Below the pieces are notes generated by a model. That model ran no database searches. It was not told the origin of the DNA and saw only the letters and a program-made list of their open reading frames with translations. Below, one piece after another: positions 7,452-15,935 of a stretch of 64,000 nucleotides of DNA (position 1 is its first letter; every line of letters begins with the position of its first letter). Source of the DNA: Ramlibacter agri (GTDB taxonomy: Bacteria > Pseudomonadota > Gammaproteobacteria > Burkholderiales > Burkholderiaceae_C); NCBI RefSeq assembly GCF_012927085.1, contig NZ_JABBFX010000001.1:2542001-2606000 (forward strand). Direction: 5' to 3'. The position numbers and the translations under genes are program-made.

Positions 7452-9578
7452 TTGTACAGAGACGTCGCGGCGCTCGTGCGGCCCCAGGCCGTTGCCATCG
7501 TGGGGGCTTCGGCCAAACGCAGCACCCAGGGCAACGTGGTGATCGAGAACCTGCGCGCCTGGGGCTACCCGGGCCGCATCCTCCCGGTGCACCCGAGCGC
7601 CGCCGAGGTCGACGGCTTGCCCGCCTGCAACGGCGCGGCTGCGCTGCCGCCTGCGGTGGACACGGCCATCGTCGCCGTGCCGGCGGCGGAGGTGCTGCAG
7701 ACGCTGCGCCAGCTGGAAGCGGCCGGCGTGCGCTCGGCCAACGTGTTTTCCAACGGCTTCAGCGCGGAGCAGGAAGCCGCGATCCGCGCCTTCGGCACGA
7801 CTACGGCCATGTCGATCAACGGCCCCAACTGCATGGGGCTGGTGAACTTCACCGACAAGGCGCCGCTGTATCCGTCGCGGCCCTCGCTGCGCCTGAAGCC
7901 GGGGCGCGTCGCGCTGGTGGCGCAGTCGGGCTCCGCGGCGATCTCGGTCATGAACAGCATCACGACCGGGCTGTCCAAGGTCGTCACCGTCGGCAGCGAG
8001 TACCAGGTGACGGCCGCCGACTACCTGGTGTGGCTGGCGCAGGACGAGGCCACGACCGTGGTCGGCGTGGTCGCCGAATCCATCCAGGACCCGGTCGCCT
8101 TCGCCTATGCGGCCGACAAGCTGCATGCGGCGGGCAAGGCGCTGGTGGTGCTGAAGGTCGGCAATTCCGAGATGGGCGCGGCGGCGACGCAGGCCCACAC
8201 CGGGGCCCTGGTCAGCAGCCGCGACGCCTTCGACAGCTTCTTCCGCTCCTGCGACATCGCCATCGCGCGCGATTACGACGAACTGGTCGCTTCGCTGGAA
8301 TGCGCGGTGCTGGCCAAGCGCCGGCCCGGTGCTGGACGTATCGCGGTCGCCGGCATCTCGGGCGGCCAGACGGCCCTGGCCTGCGACGTGGCGGAGGCAG
8401 CCGGCGTAGCACTGGCCGTGTTCTCGGAGGCGACGCAGGCCACCGTGCATGCCAGCCTGCCGGGCGCGCCTGGCCACAACCCGGTGGACATCGGCGCCAC
8501 GGTCTCCAAGGAAGACCGCAACACGCCGGCCGCCTTCGAAGCCATCCTGAACGATCCGGAGGTAGGCGCACTGGCGCTGCTGCAGGACTCGCAGGCCAGC
8601 CTGAACCCCAGGACCTACGAAAACTACATGCTGCATATCCCCGGCTATGCGGAGATCGCCCGCAAGACGGGCAAGCCGGTGGTGATGATCTCGCCCACCG
8701 GCGAAGGGCTGCATGCGGGCATCGAGGAAGCGGTGCAGGGCAGCGGCGTGCCGGTGCTGCGCGGCCTGCGCGAAGGCCTGGTCGCAATGGACCACCTGGG
8801 TCGCGGCCGGCCCGGCGCCGCGAAGGCCTGGGCCGACGCCCACCGCCCGGACCGGCCGCTGCGCAATCCCGCGGCGGCGCAGTGGCGGCGCGAGCTGGCC
8901 GCCCTGAGCGGCAGCCTGCCGCCGGAACTCGCCTTTCGCCTGCTGCGCAGCTACGGCGTGCCGGTCGTGAAATCGCTCATCGCTTCCAGCGCCGAAGAAG
9001 CGTCGGCGCGCGCCGGCGAGGTCGGCTTCCCGATGGTGGTGAAGGTGGCTTCGCGCCAGATCAACCACCGCTCCGACATCGGCGGCGTGGTGCTGGACGT
9101 GCGCGATGCCTCCGCGCTGCGCGACGCGCTCGCCACGATCACGCGCAACGTGGCGCAGCACGCGCCGCAGGCCGTCATCGACGGCTTCGAGCTGCAGGAG
9201 CAGATCGCCGGCGACGCCGAGGCGCTGATCGGTTTCGCGCAGACGCCGCCGCTGGGCACGCTGATGGTGGTGGGCACCGGCGGCACGATGGTGGAACTGC
9301 TGAACGACCGCGCCCTGCAGTTGGCGCCGCTGTCGGTGGAAGAGGGCAGGGCACTCATAGGGAAGACGCGCCTCGGCAAGCTGCTGGATGGCTACCGCAG
9401 CCTGATGCCGCGCACCGACATCGCGCCGCTGGCAAGGCTGCTCAGCGGCCTGTCCGACCTTGCCGCAGACCTGGGCGACCTCATCACGGCTTGCGACCTG
9501 AACCCCGTGCTCGTGAAGAAGGCGACGGGCGAACTGCGGGTCGTGGACGCGCTGATGATCGTCCGCAGCGCCGGCTGA
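7452..9578 (+). CDS. ADP-forming (NDP-forming) acyl-CoA synthetase
   Basis: A 708-residue single-chain acyl-CoA synthetase of the acetate-CoA ligase (ADP-forming) family, which makes acyl-CoA from acid, CoA and ATP through a phosphohistidine. The order is: CoA-binding Rossmann domain (VAIVGASAKRSTQGN near 12-26), flavodoxin-like domain with SINGPNCMGLVNF and VALVAQSGS, the phosphohistidine motif QAHTGAL (H249), a second flavodoxin-like domain (GISGGQTAL), and a C-terminal ATP-grasp part (PMVVKVASRQINHRSDIGGVVLDV). The start is TTG 7452, the only start that keeps the conserved N-terminal domain; GGGAG lies just upstream. The substrate is unknown. It follows the binding protein by 19 bp. Confidence 0.9.
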   Translation: MYRDVAALVRPQAVAIVGASAKRSTQGNVVIENLRAWGYPGRILPVHPSAAEVDGLPACNGAAALPPAVDTAIVAVPAAEVLQTLRQLEAAGVRSANVFSNGFSAEQEAAIRAFGTTTAMSINGPNCMGLVNFTDKAPLYPSRPSLRLKPGRVALVAQSGSAAISVMNSITTGLSKVVTVGSEYQVTAADYLVWLAQDEATTVVGVVAESIQDPVAFAYAADKLHAAGKALVVLKVGNSEMGAAATQAHTGALVSSRDAFDSFFRSCDIAIARDYDELVASLECAVLAKRRPGAGRIAVAGISGGQTALACDVAEAAGVALAVFSEATQATVHASLPGAPGHNPVDIGATVSKEDRNTPAAFEAILNDPEVGALALLQDSQASLNPRTYENYMLHIPGYAEIARKTGKPVVMISPTGEGLHAGIEEAVQGSGVPVLRGLREGLVAMDHLGRGRPGAAKAWADAHRPDRPLRNPAAAQWRRELAALSGSLPPELAFRLLRSYGVPVVKSLIASSAEEASARAGEVGFPMVVKVASRQINHRSDIGGVVLDVRDASALRDALATITRNVAQHAPQAVIDGFELQEQIAGDAEALIGFAQTPPLGTLMVVGTGGTMVELLNDRALQLAPLSVEEGRALIGKTRLGKLLDGYRSLMPRTDIAPLARLLSGLSDLAADLGDLITACDLNPVLVKKATGELRVVDALMIVRSAG

Positions 9579-9584
9579 AGCAGC

Positions 9585-10331
9585 ATGAAGCGCACCGACG
9601 CGCTGGAGACTTCGCCCGCGCGCTACGCGCAGGTCAAGGACCACGTGGTGCGCAGGATCCAGAGCGGCGACTGGCCCGCGGGCCACCGCCTGCCCTCGGA
9701 GAACGAACTGGTCGACCAGCTGGGCATCTCGCGGATGACGGTGAACCGCGCGCTGCGCGAGCTGGTGGCCGAGAAGCTGATCGTGCGCGTGCAGGGCGTG
9801 GGCAGCTACGTCGCCGAGAACAAGCCGCAGTCGACGCTGGTGCACCTCGGCGTCATCTCGGAGGAGATCCGCGCCCGCGGGCACGAGTACCGCTGCCAGA
9901 CGCTGGCGCGCCAGCGGCTGGCGGCGCCGCCTGACGTCGGCTTCTGGCTGGAGCTGCCACCCAGCGAGCCGGTGTTCCACGCGGTGTGCCTGCACTTCGA
10001 GAACGGCATCCCGGTGCAGCTGGAGGACCGCTACGTCAACGCGCGCATGGCGCCGGCCTTCCTGGACCAGGACTTCTCGATCGAACCCCCCGGCGAGTAC
10101 CTGCGGCGCAACGTGCCCTTCGACCAGATCGAGCACGTCGTCGACGCGGTGCTGCCGACGCCGGAGCAGGCGCTGCAGCTCGCCATGCAGCAGGCCGAGC
10201 CCTGCCTGCTGCTGACGCGGCGCACCTGGATGCAGGAGCAGGTGGTGACCATGGTGCGCTGCTGGCATCCGGCCTCGCGCTATCGCCTGGGCAGCCGCTT
10301 CCGCCCGAGTGGCAGCCTGCATGCCGGCTGA
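9585..10331 (+). CDS. GntR-family regulator with UTRA domain (HutC-like)
   Basis: A 248-residue repressor with an N-terminal winged HTH (RYAQVKDHVVRRIQSG, GHRLPSENELVDQLGISRMTVNRAL) and a C-terminal UTRA effector domain (about 95-240; VFHAVCLHFENGIPVQLEDRYVN is the characteristic UTRA strand-helix). UTRA proteins bind small organic ligands. The gene is 6 bp after the acyl-CoA synthetase and overlaps the MFS gene, so it is part of the operon. A TGTATATACA palindrome before the operon (1298-1311) is its probable operator. Confidence 0.92.
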   Translation: MKRTDALETSPARYAQVKDHVVRRIQSGDWPAGHRLPSENELVDQLGISRMTVNRALRELVAEKLIVRVQGVGSYVAENKPQSTLVHLGVISEEIRARGHEYRCQTLARQRLAAPPDVGFWLELPPSEPVFHAVCLHFENGIPVQLEDRYVNARMAPAFLDQDFSIEPPGEYLRRNVPFDQIEHVVDAVLPTPEQALQLAMQQAEPCLLLTRRTWMQEQVVTMVRCWHPASRYRLGSRFRPSGSLHAG

Positions 10332-11538
10332 AGGCGTGGCCAGCGCGACACCGCCCTGGTGGCGCCTTGCCGCGCCCCTGCCCACGCTGATCCTGGTCAA
10401 CCTCACTTCGCACCTGGCGCTTTCCGGCGGGCGTCTGTCGGGGTCGCTCTACACGCTGCGCTCGGGCGCCGGCGAACTGTGGGCCGGCGTGTTCATGGGC
10501 CTGTTCGCCTTCATCCCGCTTTGCACCTCGCTGCGTTCGGGCCGCTGGATCGACCGCGTGGGCGCGCGGCGGGTGATGCAGCGCGGCACGCTGCTGGTGC
10601 TGGCCGGCGCCTGGCTGCCGGTGCTGTGGCTGTCGGTGCCCTCGCTGTTCGCCATGGCCTTGCTGGTGGGCATCGGCTACAACCTCGTCTCGATGGCGGG
10701 CCTGCACGCGGCGGCGTCCGCCGGCGATGCGGCGTCGAGCCGCCAGCGGCTGGCCAATTTCGGCTGGCTGGGCCTGGGCTTCGCGACTTCGGCGACGCTC
10801 GGCCCGGCGCTGGCGGGTGTGCTGATCGACGCCTTCGGTTTCCGCGTGGCCTTGCTGGTGACGGCGGCGTGCACGCTGGTGACGCTGCTGCTGGTCTTCA
10901 CGCGCCTGGGCCAGACCGTGCCCGAGCCGCAGGAGCTGCCGCAGCCGCGCCGGTCCGAGGTGGCCGTGCGCGGCCTGTTCGACCTGCTGCGGCGCCCGCG
11001 CTTGCGCCAGCTGCTGCTCGTGGGCCTGACCATCTCCGCCAGCTGGGACCTGTTCGTCATCATGCTGCCGGTGGTCGGCACGCGGCTCGGCTTCTCGGCC
11101 TCCCTCGTCGGCACGATCTCGTCGGCCTTCGCGCTGGGCATCTTCATCAGCCGCGCGCTGACGCCCACGCTGGCCGTGCGTTTCCCCGAGTGGCACAACG
11201 TGCGGGCCTCGCTGGTGGGCATCGTGGCGATGTTCGTGCTGCTGCCGCTGGTGCGTGCGCCGGCGCTGTTCATCGTGCTGGCGCTGCTGCTGGGCGTGTC
11301 CATCGGCCTGAGCCAGCCGAACATCCTGTCGCTGCTGCACGCGGCCACGCCGCGCTCGCGCAGCGGCGAGGCGCTGGGCCTGCGCTATTTCCTGGGCAAC
11401 TGTTCGTCGGTGCTGATGCCGCTGTTCTTCGGCTCGGCGATCGGCGTGCTGGGCGTGTTGCCCATCTTCTGGCTGAATGCCGGCGTGGCGGGGGCCGGGC
11501 TGGCCAGCGCGCAACAGGCGGTGCGGCGGGTGCGATGA
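10321..11538 (+). CDS. MFS transporter
   Basis: About 405 residues with roughly 12 hydrophobic segments and the inter-helix motif SGRWIDRVGARRVMQRG (MFS motif A-like). ATG 10321 overlaps the end of the GntR gene by 11 bp; a GTG at 10309 is an alternative start that would add four residues. It resembles drug/metabolite MFS_1 members but I cannot name a substrate. As the last gene of the 1360-11538 cluster it may export a by-product or import a second substrate. Confidence 0.85.
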   Translation: MPAEGVASATPPWWRLAAPLPTLILVNLTSHLALSGGRLSGSLYTLRSGAGELWAGVFMGLFAFIPLCTSLRSGRWIDRVGARRVMQRGTLLVLAGAWLPVLWLSVPSLFAMALLVGIGYNLVSMAGLHAAASAGDAASSRQRLANFGWLGLGFATSATLGPALAGVLIDAFGFRVALLVTAACTLVTLLLVFTRLGQTVPEPQELPQPRRSEVAVRGLFDLLRRPRLRQLLLVGLTISASWDLFVIMLPVVGTRLGFSASLVGTISSAFALGIFISRALTPTLAVRFPEWHNVRASLVGIVAMFVLLPLVRAPALFIVLALLLGVSIGLSQPNILSLLHAATPRSRSGEALGLRYFLGNCSSVLMPLFFGSAIGVLGVLPIFWLNAGVAGAGLASAQQAVRRVR

Positions 11539-11545
11539 TGCGGCC

Positions 11546-12592
11546 GTGAAACACGGCTCGGACTTCGTGCGCAGCGGCAGCCTGAACGGCTACGTCGACC
11601 TGGTCCGCTCGCTCGGCCGCGACCCCAACGCCTTCCTGCGCAGCGTGGGCCTGAAGGCGAAGCTGCTCGAAGATTCCGAGATGCTGGTGCCGCGCGACGC
11701 CGTGCGCGAGCTGCTGGAGATCACCGCCCGCGCCACCCAGGTCGAGGATTTCGCACTGCGGCTGGCGGCGCCCCGCAGGCTCTCCACCCTGGGGCCGGTC
11801 AGCCTGGTGATGCGCGAGGATCCGACGCCGCGCGCTGCCCTGGACACGCTTTGCCGCTACTTGAGGCTGGTGAACGCGTCGCTGACGATCCTCGTGGAAG
11901 ACGCCGGCAGCGTCGTGATCATTCGCGAAGACCTGCAGCCGACGCCCGGCCTGTCGATGCGGCAGTCGGAGGAACTGGCGGTGGGCACGATGTTCCGGAT
12001 CCTGGCCGAATTGATCGGCCCGCAGTGGCGGCCGCAGGAGGTGTGCTTCGCGCACCGCCCGCCGCAGGACGTTTCCGCGCACCGCGCGTTCTTTCGCCGC
12101 ACGCCCAAGTTCAACCAGGAGTTCAACGGGTTGGTCTGCTCGGCGAGCGACCTGTCGATGCCGCGCGAATCCGGCGACCAAGTGGCTGCGGGCTACGCCA
12201 GGAAGTTCCTGGAAGCGGACCTCGGCGTCGACCGCAGCCCGAGTGCGCAGCAAGGCTGCCGGCAGGTGATGCTGGCGCTGCTGCCCAATGGCACCTGCAC
12301 CGCGGCGGAGGTGGCGCGGCTGCTGCGCGTCGACCGCCGCACCCTGCATCGCCGGCTCGATGCGGAGGGCCTCACCTTCATGCGTTTGCTGGACCAGGTG
12401 CGTTCGGACCTGGCCAAGCGCCACCTGCGCGAAAGCGACCTGCCGATCAGCGAGGTGGCCGCGCTGCTGGGTTTCGCCAGGCCCACCGGCTTCAGCCATT
12501 GGTTCCGCGGCGTGTTCGGCTGCAGCGCCTCGGAGTGGCGAAGCCAGGCCGGCCGGGATCAGGCCATCGCCGGCTTGCGCAGGAAGCCTTGA
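11546..12592 (+). CDS. AraC-family transcriptional regulator
   Basis: A 348-residue regulator with an N-terminal Arabinose_bd-type domain (LVRSLGRDPNAFLRSVGL, LGPVSLVMREDPTPRAAL, RPQEVCFAHRPPQ) and a C-terminal double HTH (about 245-335: AEVARLLRVDRRTLHRRLDAEG, ISEVAALLGFARPTGFSHWFRGVFG). The start GTG 11546 is 7 bp after the MFS stop; longer in-frame extensions overlap the MFS gene and have no family support. Its 3' end overlaps the convergent BKACE gene by 34 bp. It may control the divergent-facing BKACE or the upstream transport operon; sequence does not decide. Confidence 0.88.
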   Translation: MKHGSDFVRSGSLNGYVDLVRSLGRDPNAFLRSVGLKAKLLEDSEMLVPRDAVRELLEITARATQVEDFALRLAAPRRLSTLGPVSLVMREDPTPRAALDTLCRYLRLVNASLTILVEDAGSVVIIREDLQPTPGLSMRQSEELAVGTMFRILAELIGPQWRPQEVCFAHRPPQDVSAHRAFFRRTPKFNQEFNGLVCSASDLSMPRESGDQVAAGYARKFLEADLGVDRSPSAQQGCRQVMLALLPNGTCTAAEVARLLRVDRRTLHRRLDAEGLTFMRLLDQVRSDLAKRHLRESDLPISEVAALLGFARPTGFSHWFRGVFGCSASEWRSQAGRDQAIAGLRRKP

Positions 12593-13620
12593 TGCCCGCC
12601 GTTGCGGTTGGGCGCAAAGCCGTTGGCCTGCAGCGTCTCTTCCACCGTGTCGTAGAACACGCCGATCTTCAGGATCTCGCGCGCCTGCTGCGCCGTCGCG
12701 ATGGGGCGGCCGAATTCACCGGCGATGCGCACCAGCTGCTTGATCTGTTCGACCGAACTCATCTTGCCGGTGCGCTGCTGGTTCCACAGCACGTCCTCGA
12801 TGCCGCAGCGCACGTGCAGGCCCAGGGCCATGCCGATCATGTTGATCGGCAGAACGTTCAGCACCGAGCTTTCCACCGTGAGCACCGCGCCGTCCGGCAC
12901 CGCGCGCAGCATGTTGGCCAGGTTGTAGATGTTGGCCTGGTCCATGCCGCCGCTGATGGCCACCCAGTTCATCACCAGCGGGCCCTTGTAGACGCCGCGG
13001 CGGATCATCCGCTCGATGGTCTCGAAGCTGTTGATGTTGTAGCACTGGAACTCGCTCTGGATGCCGGCGGCCGTGAGGCGGCGGATGTGCTCCTCGACCC
13101 AGCTGGGGTTCGAAGGCACGATCATGTTCCGGTAGGCCTCGTAGTACTCCGGGAAGCCGCGTGACACGCCGCGGAAGTCGTCCAGCCCGGCGTGTTCGGT
13201 CACGTTCATCTGCGTCGTGTTGACGGTGACGGTGACCTGGTCGGGCTTCGGGTCGAGTTCGGCCAGCATGTGCCGCGTGTCGTCGCTCAGCCACTTGGCC
13301 GCCTGGCCTTCTTCAGGAGCGAAGCTGATGGAGCCGCCGACCTGGATGACCATTTCCGGCACGCGTTCGCGCACGCCGGCGATCAGCTCGTTGAACTTCG
13401 ACAGGCGCTTGCTGCCCTTGCCGTCGGCTTCGCGCACGTGCAGGTGCAGCACGGTGGCGCCGGCTTCGTAGCAATCCACGGCCTTCTGGATCTGGTCCTT
13501 CATCGCGATGGGGATGTCTTCGGGGAAGTCCGAAGGGATCCAGCCCGGCGCGTAGGGCGCGGCGGTGATGATCAGCGGCTGCTGGTTCTCGGGGTAGAGG
13601 TGGCCGTCGAGGAAGTTCAT
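12559..13620 (-). CDS. BKACE-family enzyme (beta-keto acid cleavage, former DUF849)
   Basis: A 353-residue TIM-barrel enzyme of the Kce/BKACE family, which condenses a beta-keto acid with acetyl-CoA to give acetoacetate and a new acyl-CoA. It shows the N-terminal ITAAPYAPG, the metal-binding HLHVREADG (H59, H61), VQVGGSI and NWVAISGGMDQANI. The C-terminus VEETLQANGFAPNRNGGHQGFLRKP is family-like. The 353 residues are longer than the roughly 275 of lysine-pathway Kce, so it belongs to a divergent BKACE subgroup with unknown beta-keto substrate. A Bug binding protein gene lies 16 bp upstream on the same strand, so the two probably form an operon. Confidence 0.88.
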   Translation of the reverse strand: MNFLDGHLYPENQQPLIITAAPYAPGWIPSDFPEDIPIAMKDQIQKAVDCYEAGATVLHLHVREADGKGSKRLSKFNELIAGVRERVPEMVIQVGGSISFAPEEGQAAKWLSDDTRHMLAELDPKPDQVTVTVNTTQMNVTEHAGLDDFRGVSRGFPEYYEAYRNMIVPSNPSWVEEHIRRLTAAGIQSEFQCYNINSFETIERMIRRGVYKGPLVMNWVAISGGMDQANIYNLANMLRAVPDGAVLTVESSVLNVLPINMIGMALGLHVRCGIEDVLWNQQRTGKMSSVEQIKQLVRIAGEFGRPIATAQQAREILKIGVFYDTVEETLQANGFAPNRNGGHQGFLRKPAMA

Positions 13621-13636
13621 GGTGGGGTCCTTGGGG

Positions 13637-14608
13637 TCAGTTGGCGCGGATGTCGAACTTCTTGACGATGGCGGCGTTGCGCTGCGACAGCGCCTTGTTC
13701 TCGGCGAGCAGCGCGGAGGAGTCGACGCTCACGTCGGGCTCCAGGCCGGCGTCGAACAGCCGCTGCTGGATGGCCGGCGTGCTGGCCGCCTTCTTGATGG
13801 TCTCCTGCAGCTTCGCCACCACCTCGGGCGGCAGCTTGCTGGAGCCGTAGAAGCACAGCTGGCCCTGGAACTGGATTTCGGGGAAGCCCAGCTCGGTCAT
13901 GGTCGGCACTTCGGGCAGGTAGGGCGAGCGCTTCTTGCCGGAGACGGCATAGGCGCGCAGCTTGCCGCTCTTGATGAAGGGCAGCGAGGCCACCATGCCG
14001 TCGAACATGATGTCGACCTGGCCGCCCAGCATGGCCTGGATCGCCGGCGGCGAACCGGAATAGGCCACGTGCTGCATGTCCAGGTCTTCGCGGTTGCTGA
14101 AGATCAGGCCCGAGTACTGCGACACCGTGCCGGCGCCGTAGCTGGCGAAGGAAGTCTTGCCCTTTTGCGCCTTCAGGTGCGCGACCAGGCCAGTGAAGTC
14201 CTTGGCCGGGTAGTCCGCGGACGACTCGAGCACATAGCTCGTGAGGGCCACGCGCGCCAGCGAGACGATGTCCTTGAGCGGGTCGTAGGGGACCTTCATC
14301 ACCTGCGGCGCTTCCACCAGCATGTTGTTGGGCCCGATGGCGATGGTGTTGCCGTCGGCCTCGGCCTTCATCATGGCGCCGAGGCCGATCCAGCCGGTGG
14401 CGCCGGCGCGGTTCTCGATGACGACGGGCCGGCCGATGTCCTCGGAGATCTTCTGGCCGATGACGCGGGCGGCGATGTCCACCGTGCCGCCCGGCGGCGC
14501 CGGCACGATCACCTTCAAGGGCTTTTCGCCCAGCGCGAAGACGCTCAGCGACATTGACGACGCGATCAGGGCCAGGGCGGTACGCCGTCCGAATTGCTGC
14601 AGGTTCAC
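13637..14608 (-). CDS. Bug-family (TctC-like) periplasmic binding protein
   Basis: A 323-residue tripartite tricarboxylate transporter receptor protein. GTG 14608 preceded by AAGGAG gives a signal peptide (LALIASSMSLSVFA); a longer frame start is possible but removes the signal from the N-terminus. Family marks are LKVIVPAPPGGTVDIAAR, VIENRAGATGWIG, VAYSGSPPAIQAMLGGQVDIMFDGM and KRSPYLPEVPTMTELG. No TctA/TctB membrane subunits are in the window, as is common for the expanded Bug families of Burkholderiales. It is transcribed with the BKACE gene and could capture the acid that BKACE metabolises (inference). Confidence 0.93.
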   Translation of the reverse strand: MNLQQFGRRTALALIASSMSLSVFALGEKPLKVIVPAPPGGTVDIAARVIGQKISEDIGRPVVIENRAGATGWIGLGAMMKAEADGNTIAIGPNNMLVEAPQVMKVPYDPLKDIVSLARVALTSYVLESSADYPAKDFTGLVAHLKAQKGKTSFASYGAGTVSQYSGLIFSNREDLDMQHVAYSGSPPAIQAMLGGQVDIMFDGMVASLPFIKSGKLRAYAVSGKKRSPYLPEVPTMTELGFPEIQFQGQLCFYGSSKLPPEVVAKLQETIKKAASTPAIQQRLFDAGLEPDVSVDSSALLAENKALSQRNAAIVKKFDIRAN

Positions 14609-14666
14609 TTTTGTCTCCTTGCCGTTCGGGGCAGTATCTGGCGTCACTGGTCTTGGAACTTGCTTT

Positions 14667-14697
14667 TCTGGGACATGGATTTGCCAATCTGGGACAT
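14667..14697. repeat. Direct repeat TCTGGGACAT, 21 bp apart
   Basis: TCTGGGACAT occurs at 14667-14676 and again at 14688-14697, start to start 21 bp, i.e. two helical turns. The pair lies in the divergent promoter region between the Bug gene (start 14608) and the GFA gene (start 14785). The arrangement suggests two copies of a protein-binding half-site; the regulator is unknown. Confidence 0.55.
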
Positions 14698-14784
14698 CCG
14701 GTTTTCGCGACAGAACTGTTACTCCCACCCCGCGCGCGCTTGTTCCTACATTGGCGTCCTTCCCGACGAAGAAAGGACATCACC

Positions 14785-15198
14785 ATGGGACACCCTTACA
14801 CCGGCGGCTGCGCGTGCGGCGCCCTGCGCTACGAGATTGCGGGCGAACCGGTCTTCCAGAACCATTGCCAGTGCCTGGACTGCCAGCACAAGAGCGGCAC
14901 CGGCCACGGCTCCTACCTGACGTTCGCGCGGGCTGGCGTGGTGCAGCGCGGCCAGTCGACGCACTGGGAGATGGTGGCCGACAGCGGCAACGTGAAGACG
15001 CGGGCGTTCTGCCCGACCTGCGGTTCACCGGTCTCGATGACCTTCGCCGCGATGCCGGAGCTGTTCACCGTGCACGCGGCCAGCCTGGACGACCCCGGTC
15101 GCTTCCAGCCACAGGCGGTGACTTACGCAATGCGTGCCCATGACTGGGAGCACCTGGACCCGGCCTTGCCCCGCTTCGAGAAGATGCCGCCTAGGTGA
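14785..15198 (+). CDS. GFA-family (CENP-V/GFA) zinc protein
   Basis: A 137-residue protein of the glutathione-dependent formaldehyde-activating enzyme (GFA) family. It shows the zinc-binding cysteines in TGGCACGALRYE, NHCQCLDCQHKSG and AFCPTCGSP, and the compact length typical of the family. ATG 14785 is preceded by GAAAGGA; longer in-frame extension into the upstream region is not supported. The name reflects fold only: most members have no proven formaldehyde activity. It stands alone, divergent from the Bug/BKACE pair. Confidence 0.88.
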   Translation: MGHPYTGGCACGALRYEIAGEPVFQNHCQCLDCQHKSGTGHGSYLTFARAGVVQRGQSTHWEMVADSGNVKTRAFCPTCGSPVSMTFAAMPELFTVHAASLDDPGRFQPQAVTYAMRAHDWEHLDPALPRFEKMPPR

Positions 15199-15261
15199 GG
15201 GCTTCCTTGATCGCTCTCCCGCGCTCGGCGCGAACGTGCTGCCGACGCGCGCGCCTGGAGC

Positions 15262-15282
15262 GAGCCCTGAGTTTCAGGGCTC
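15262..15282. terminator. Hairpin between convergent genes
   Basis: GAGCCCTGA-GTT-TCAGGGCTC is a perfect 9-bp stem with a three-base loop in the 92-bp gap between the GFA gene (stop 15198) and the HD gene (stop 15291). No U-tract follows on either strand, so it may act as a bidirectional 3' end stabiliser or a weak terminator. Confidence 0.5.
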
Positions 15283-15290
15283 AGTCGAGC

Positions 15291-15935
15291 TCACCCATGC
15301 CACTTCGAGGCATGGATCACGGCGCACATGTCGACGCGGTGGAAGTGCGGCTCCTTGCAGGCGAGGAAGTCGTCGTTGAAGGTGCCGAAAGTGCTGTCCG
15401 GGCGGTGCTTCATGCCCTGGTAGAAGGCGTCGATGATCCCGTTCTTGAAATCGGCTTCGCGGGGAAATGCGGCGAGGACGGCCTGGCGCTCCGCGTCCGT
15501 GAACTGGTCGTAGCCGCGGCCCGCAACGTCCATGCCCGCGCCCGCCTGGACCAGCGCGATCTCCGGCTTCATGAACTGCGGAATGCCGGGTGTCGAATGG
15601 AGCGCCACGGCGTTCCAGACCGTCTCGATGTCGCCTTCAGCAATGCCGTGGCTTCGCAGGAAGTCGCGTGCCGCATTCGCGCCGTCCACTTCGAAGCGAA
15701 GCTGGCTGTTCCCGTAGTGCGGGGTGAGGCCGATGTCGTGGAACATGGACGCCGCGTAGAGCAGTTCGGCATCGAACTGCAAGCCTGCCCGGCGGCCAGC
15801 CAGCTCGCCCCAGCAATAGACGCGCAGCGAGTGGTGATAGAGCAGGTCGCTTTCGGTGTCGCGAACGAACTGGGTCAGCTCGCGGGCGAGCTGGCTGTCC
15901 GGAATGCGGATTCCGGAGACTTCGTTGGGAATCAT
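15291..15935 (-). CDS. HD-domain phosphohydrolase-like protein
   Basis: A 214-residue protein with an HD-domain pattern: YHHSLRVYCWGELAG, AASMFHDIGL (the HD pair) and a downstream ALHSTPG motif. It resembles the cyanamide-hydratase-like group of HD proteins (starting IAG/SGIRIPDSQLAREL), a cytosolic metal-dependent family with hydratase or phosphohydrolase activities. Its start overlaps the stop of the nitroreductase gene by four bases, so it is translated with the nitroaromatic genes. Its role in that pathway is not known to me. Confidence 0.8.
   Translation of the reverse strand: MIPNEVSGIRIPDSQLARELTQFVRDTESDLLYHHSLRVYCWGELAGRRAGLQFDAELLYAASMFHDIGLTPHYGNSQLRFEVDGANAARDFLRSHGIAEGDIETVWNAVALHSTPGIPQFMKPEIALVQAGAGMDVAGRGYDQFTDAERQAVLAAFPREADFKNGIIDAFYQGMKHRPDSTFGTFNDDFLACKEPHFHRVDMCAVIHASKWHG

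Noticed and set aside
7386..10406. A 1006-codon minus-strand open frame
   Set aside because: It is antisense to the acyl-CoA synthetase and GntR genes with the same low-complexity Arg/His/Gln composition; no start context or motif.
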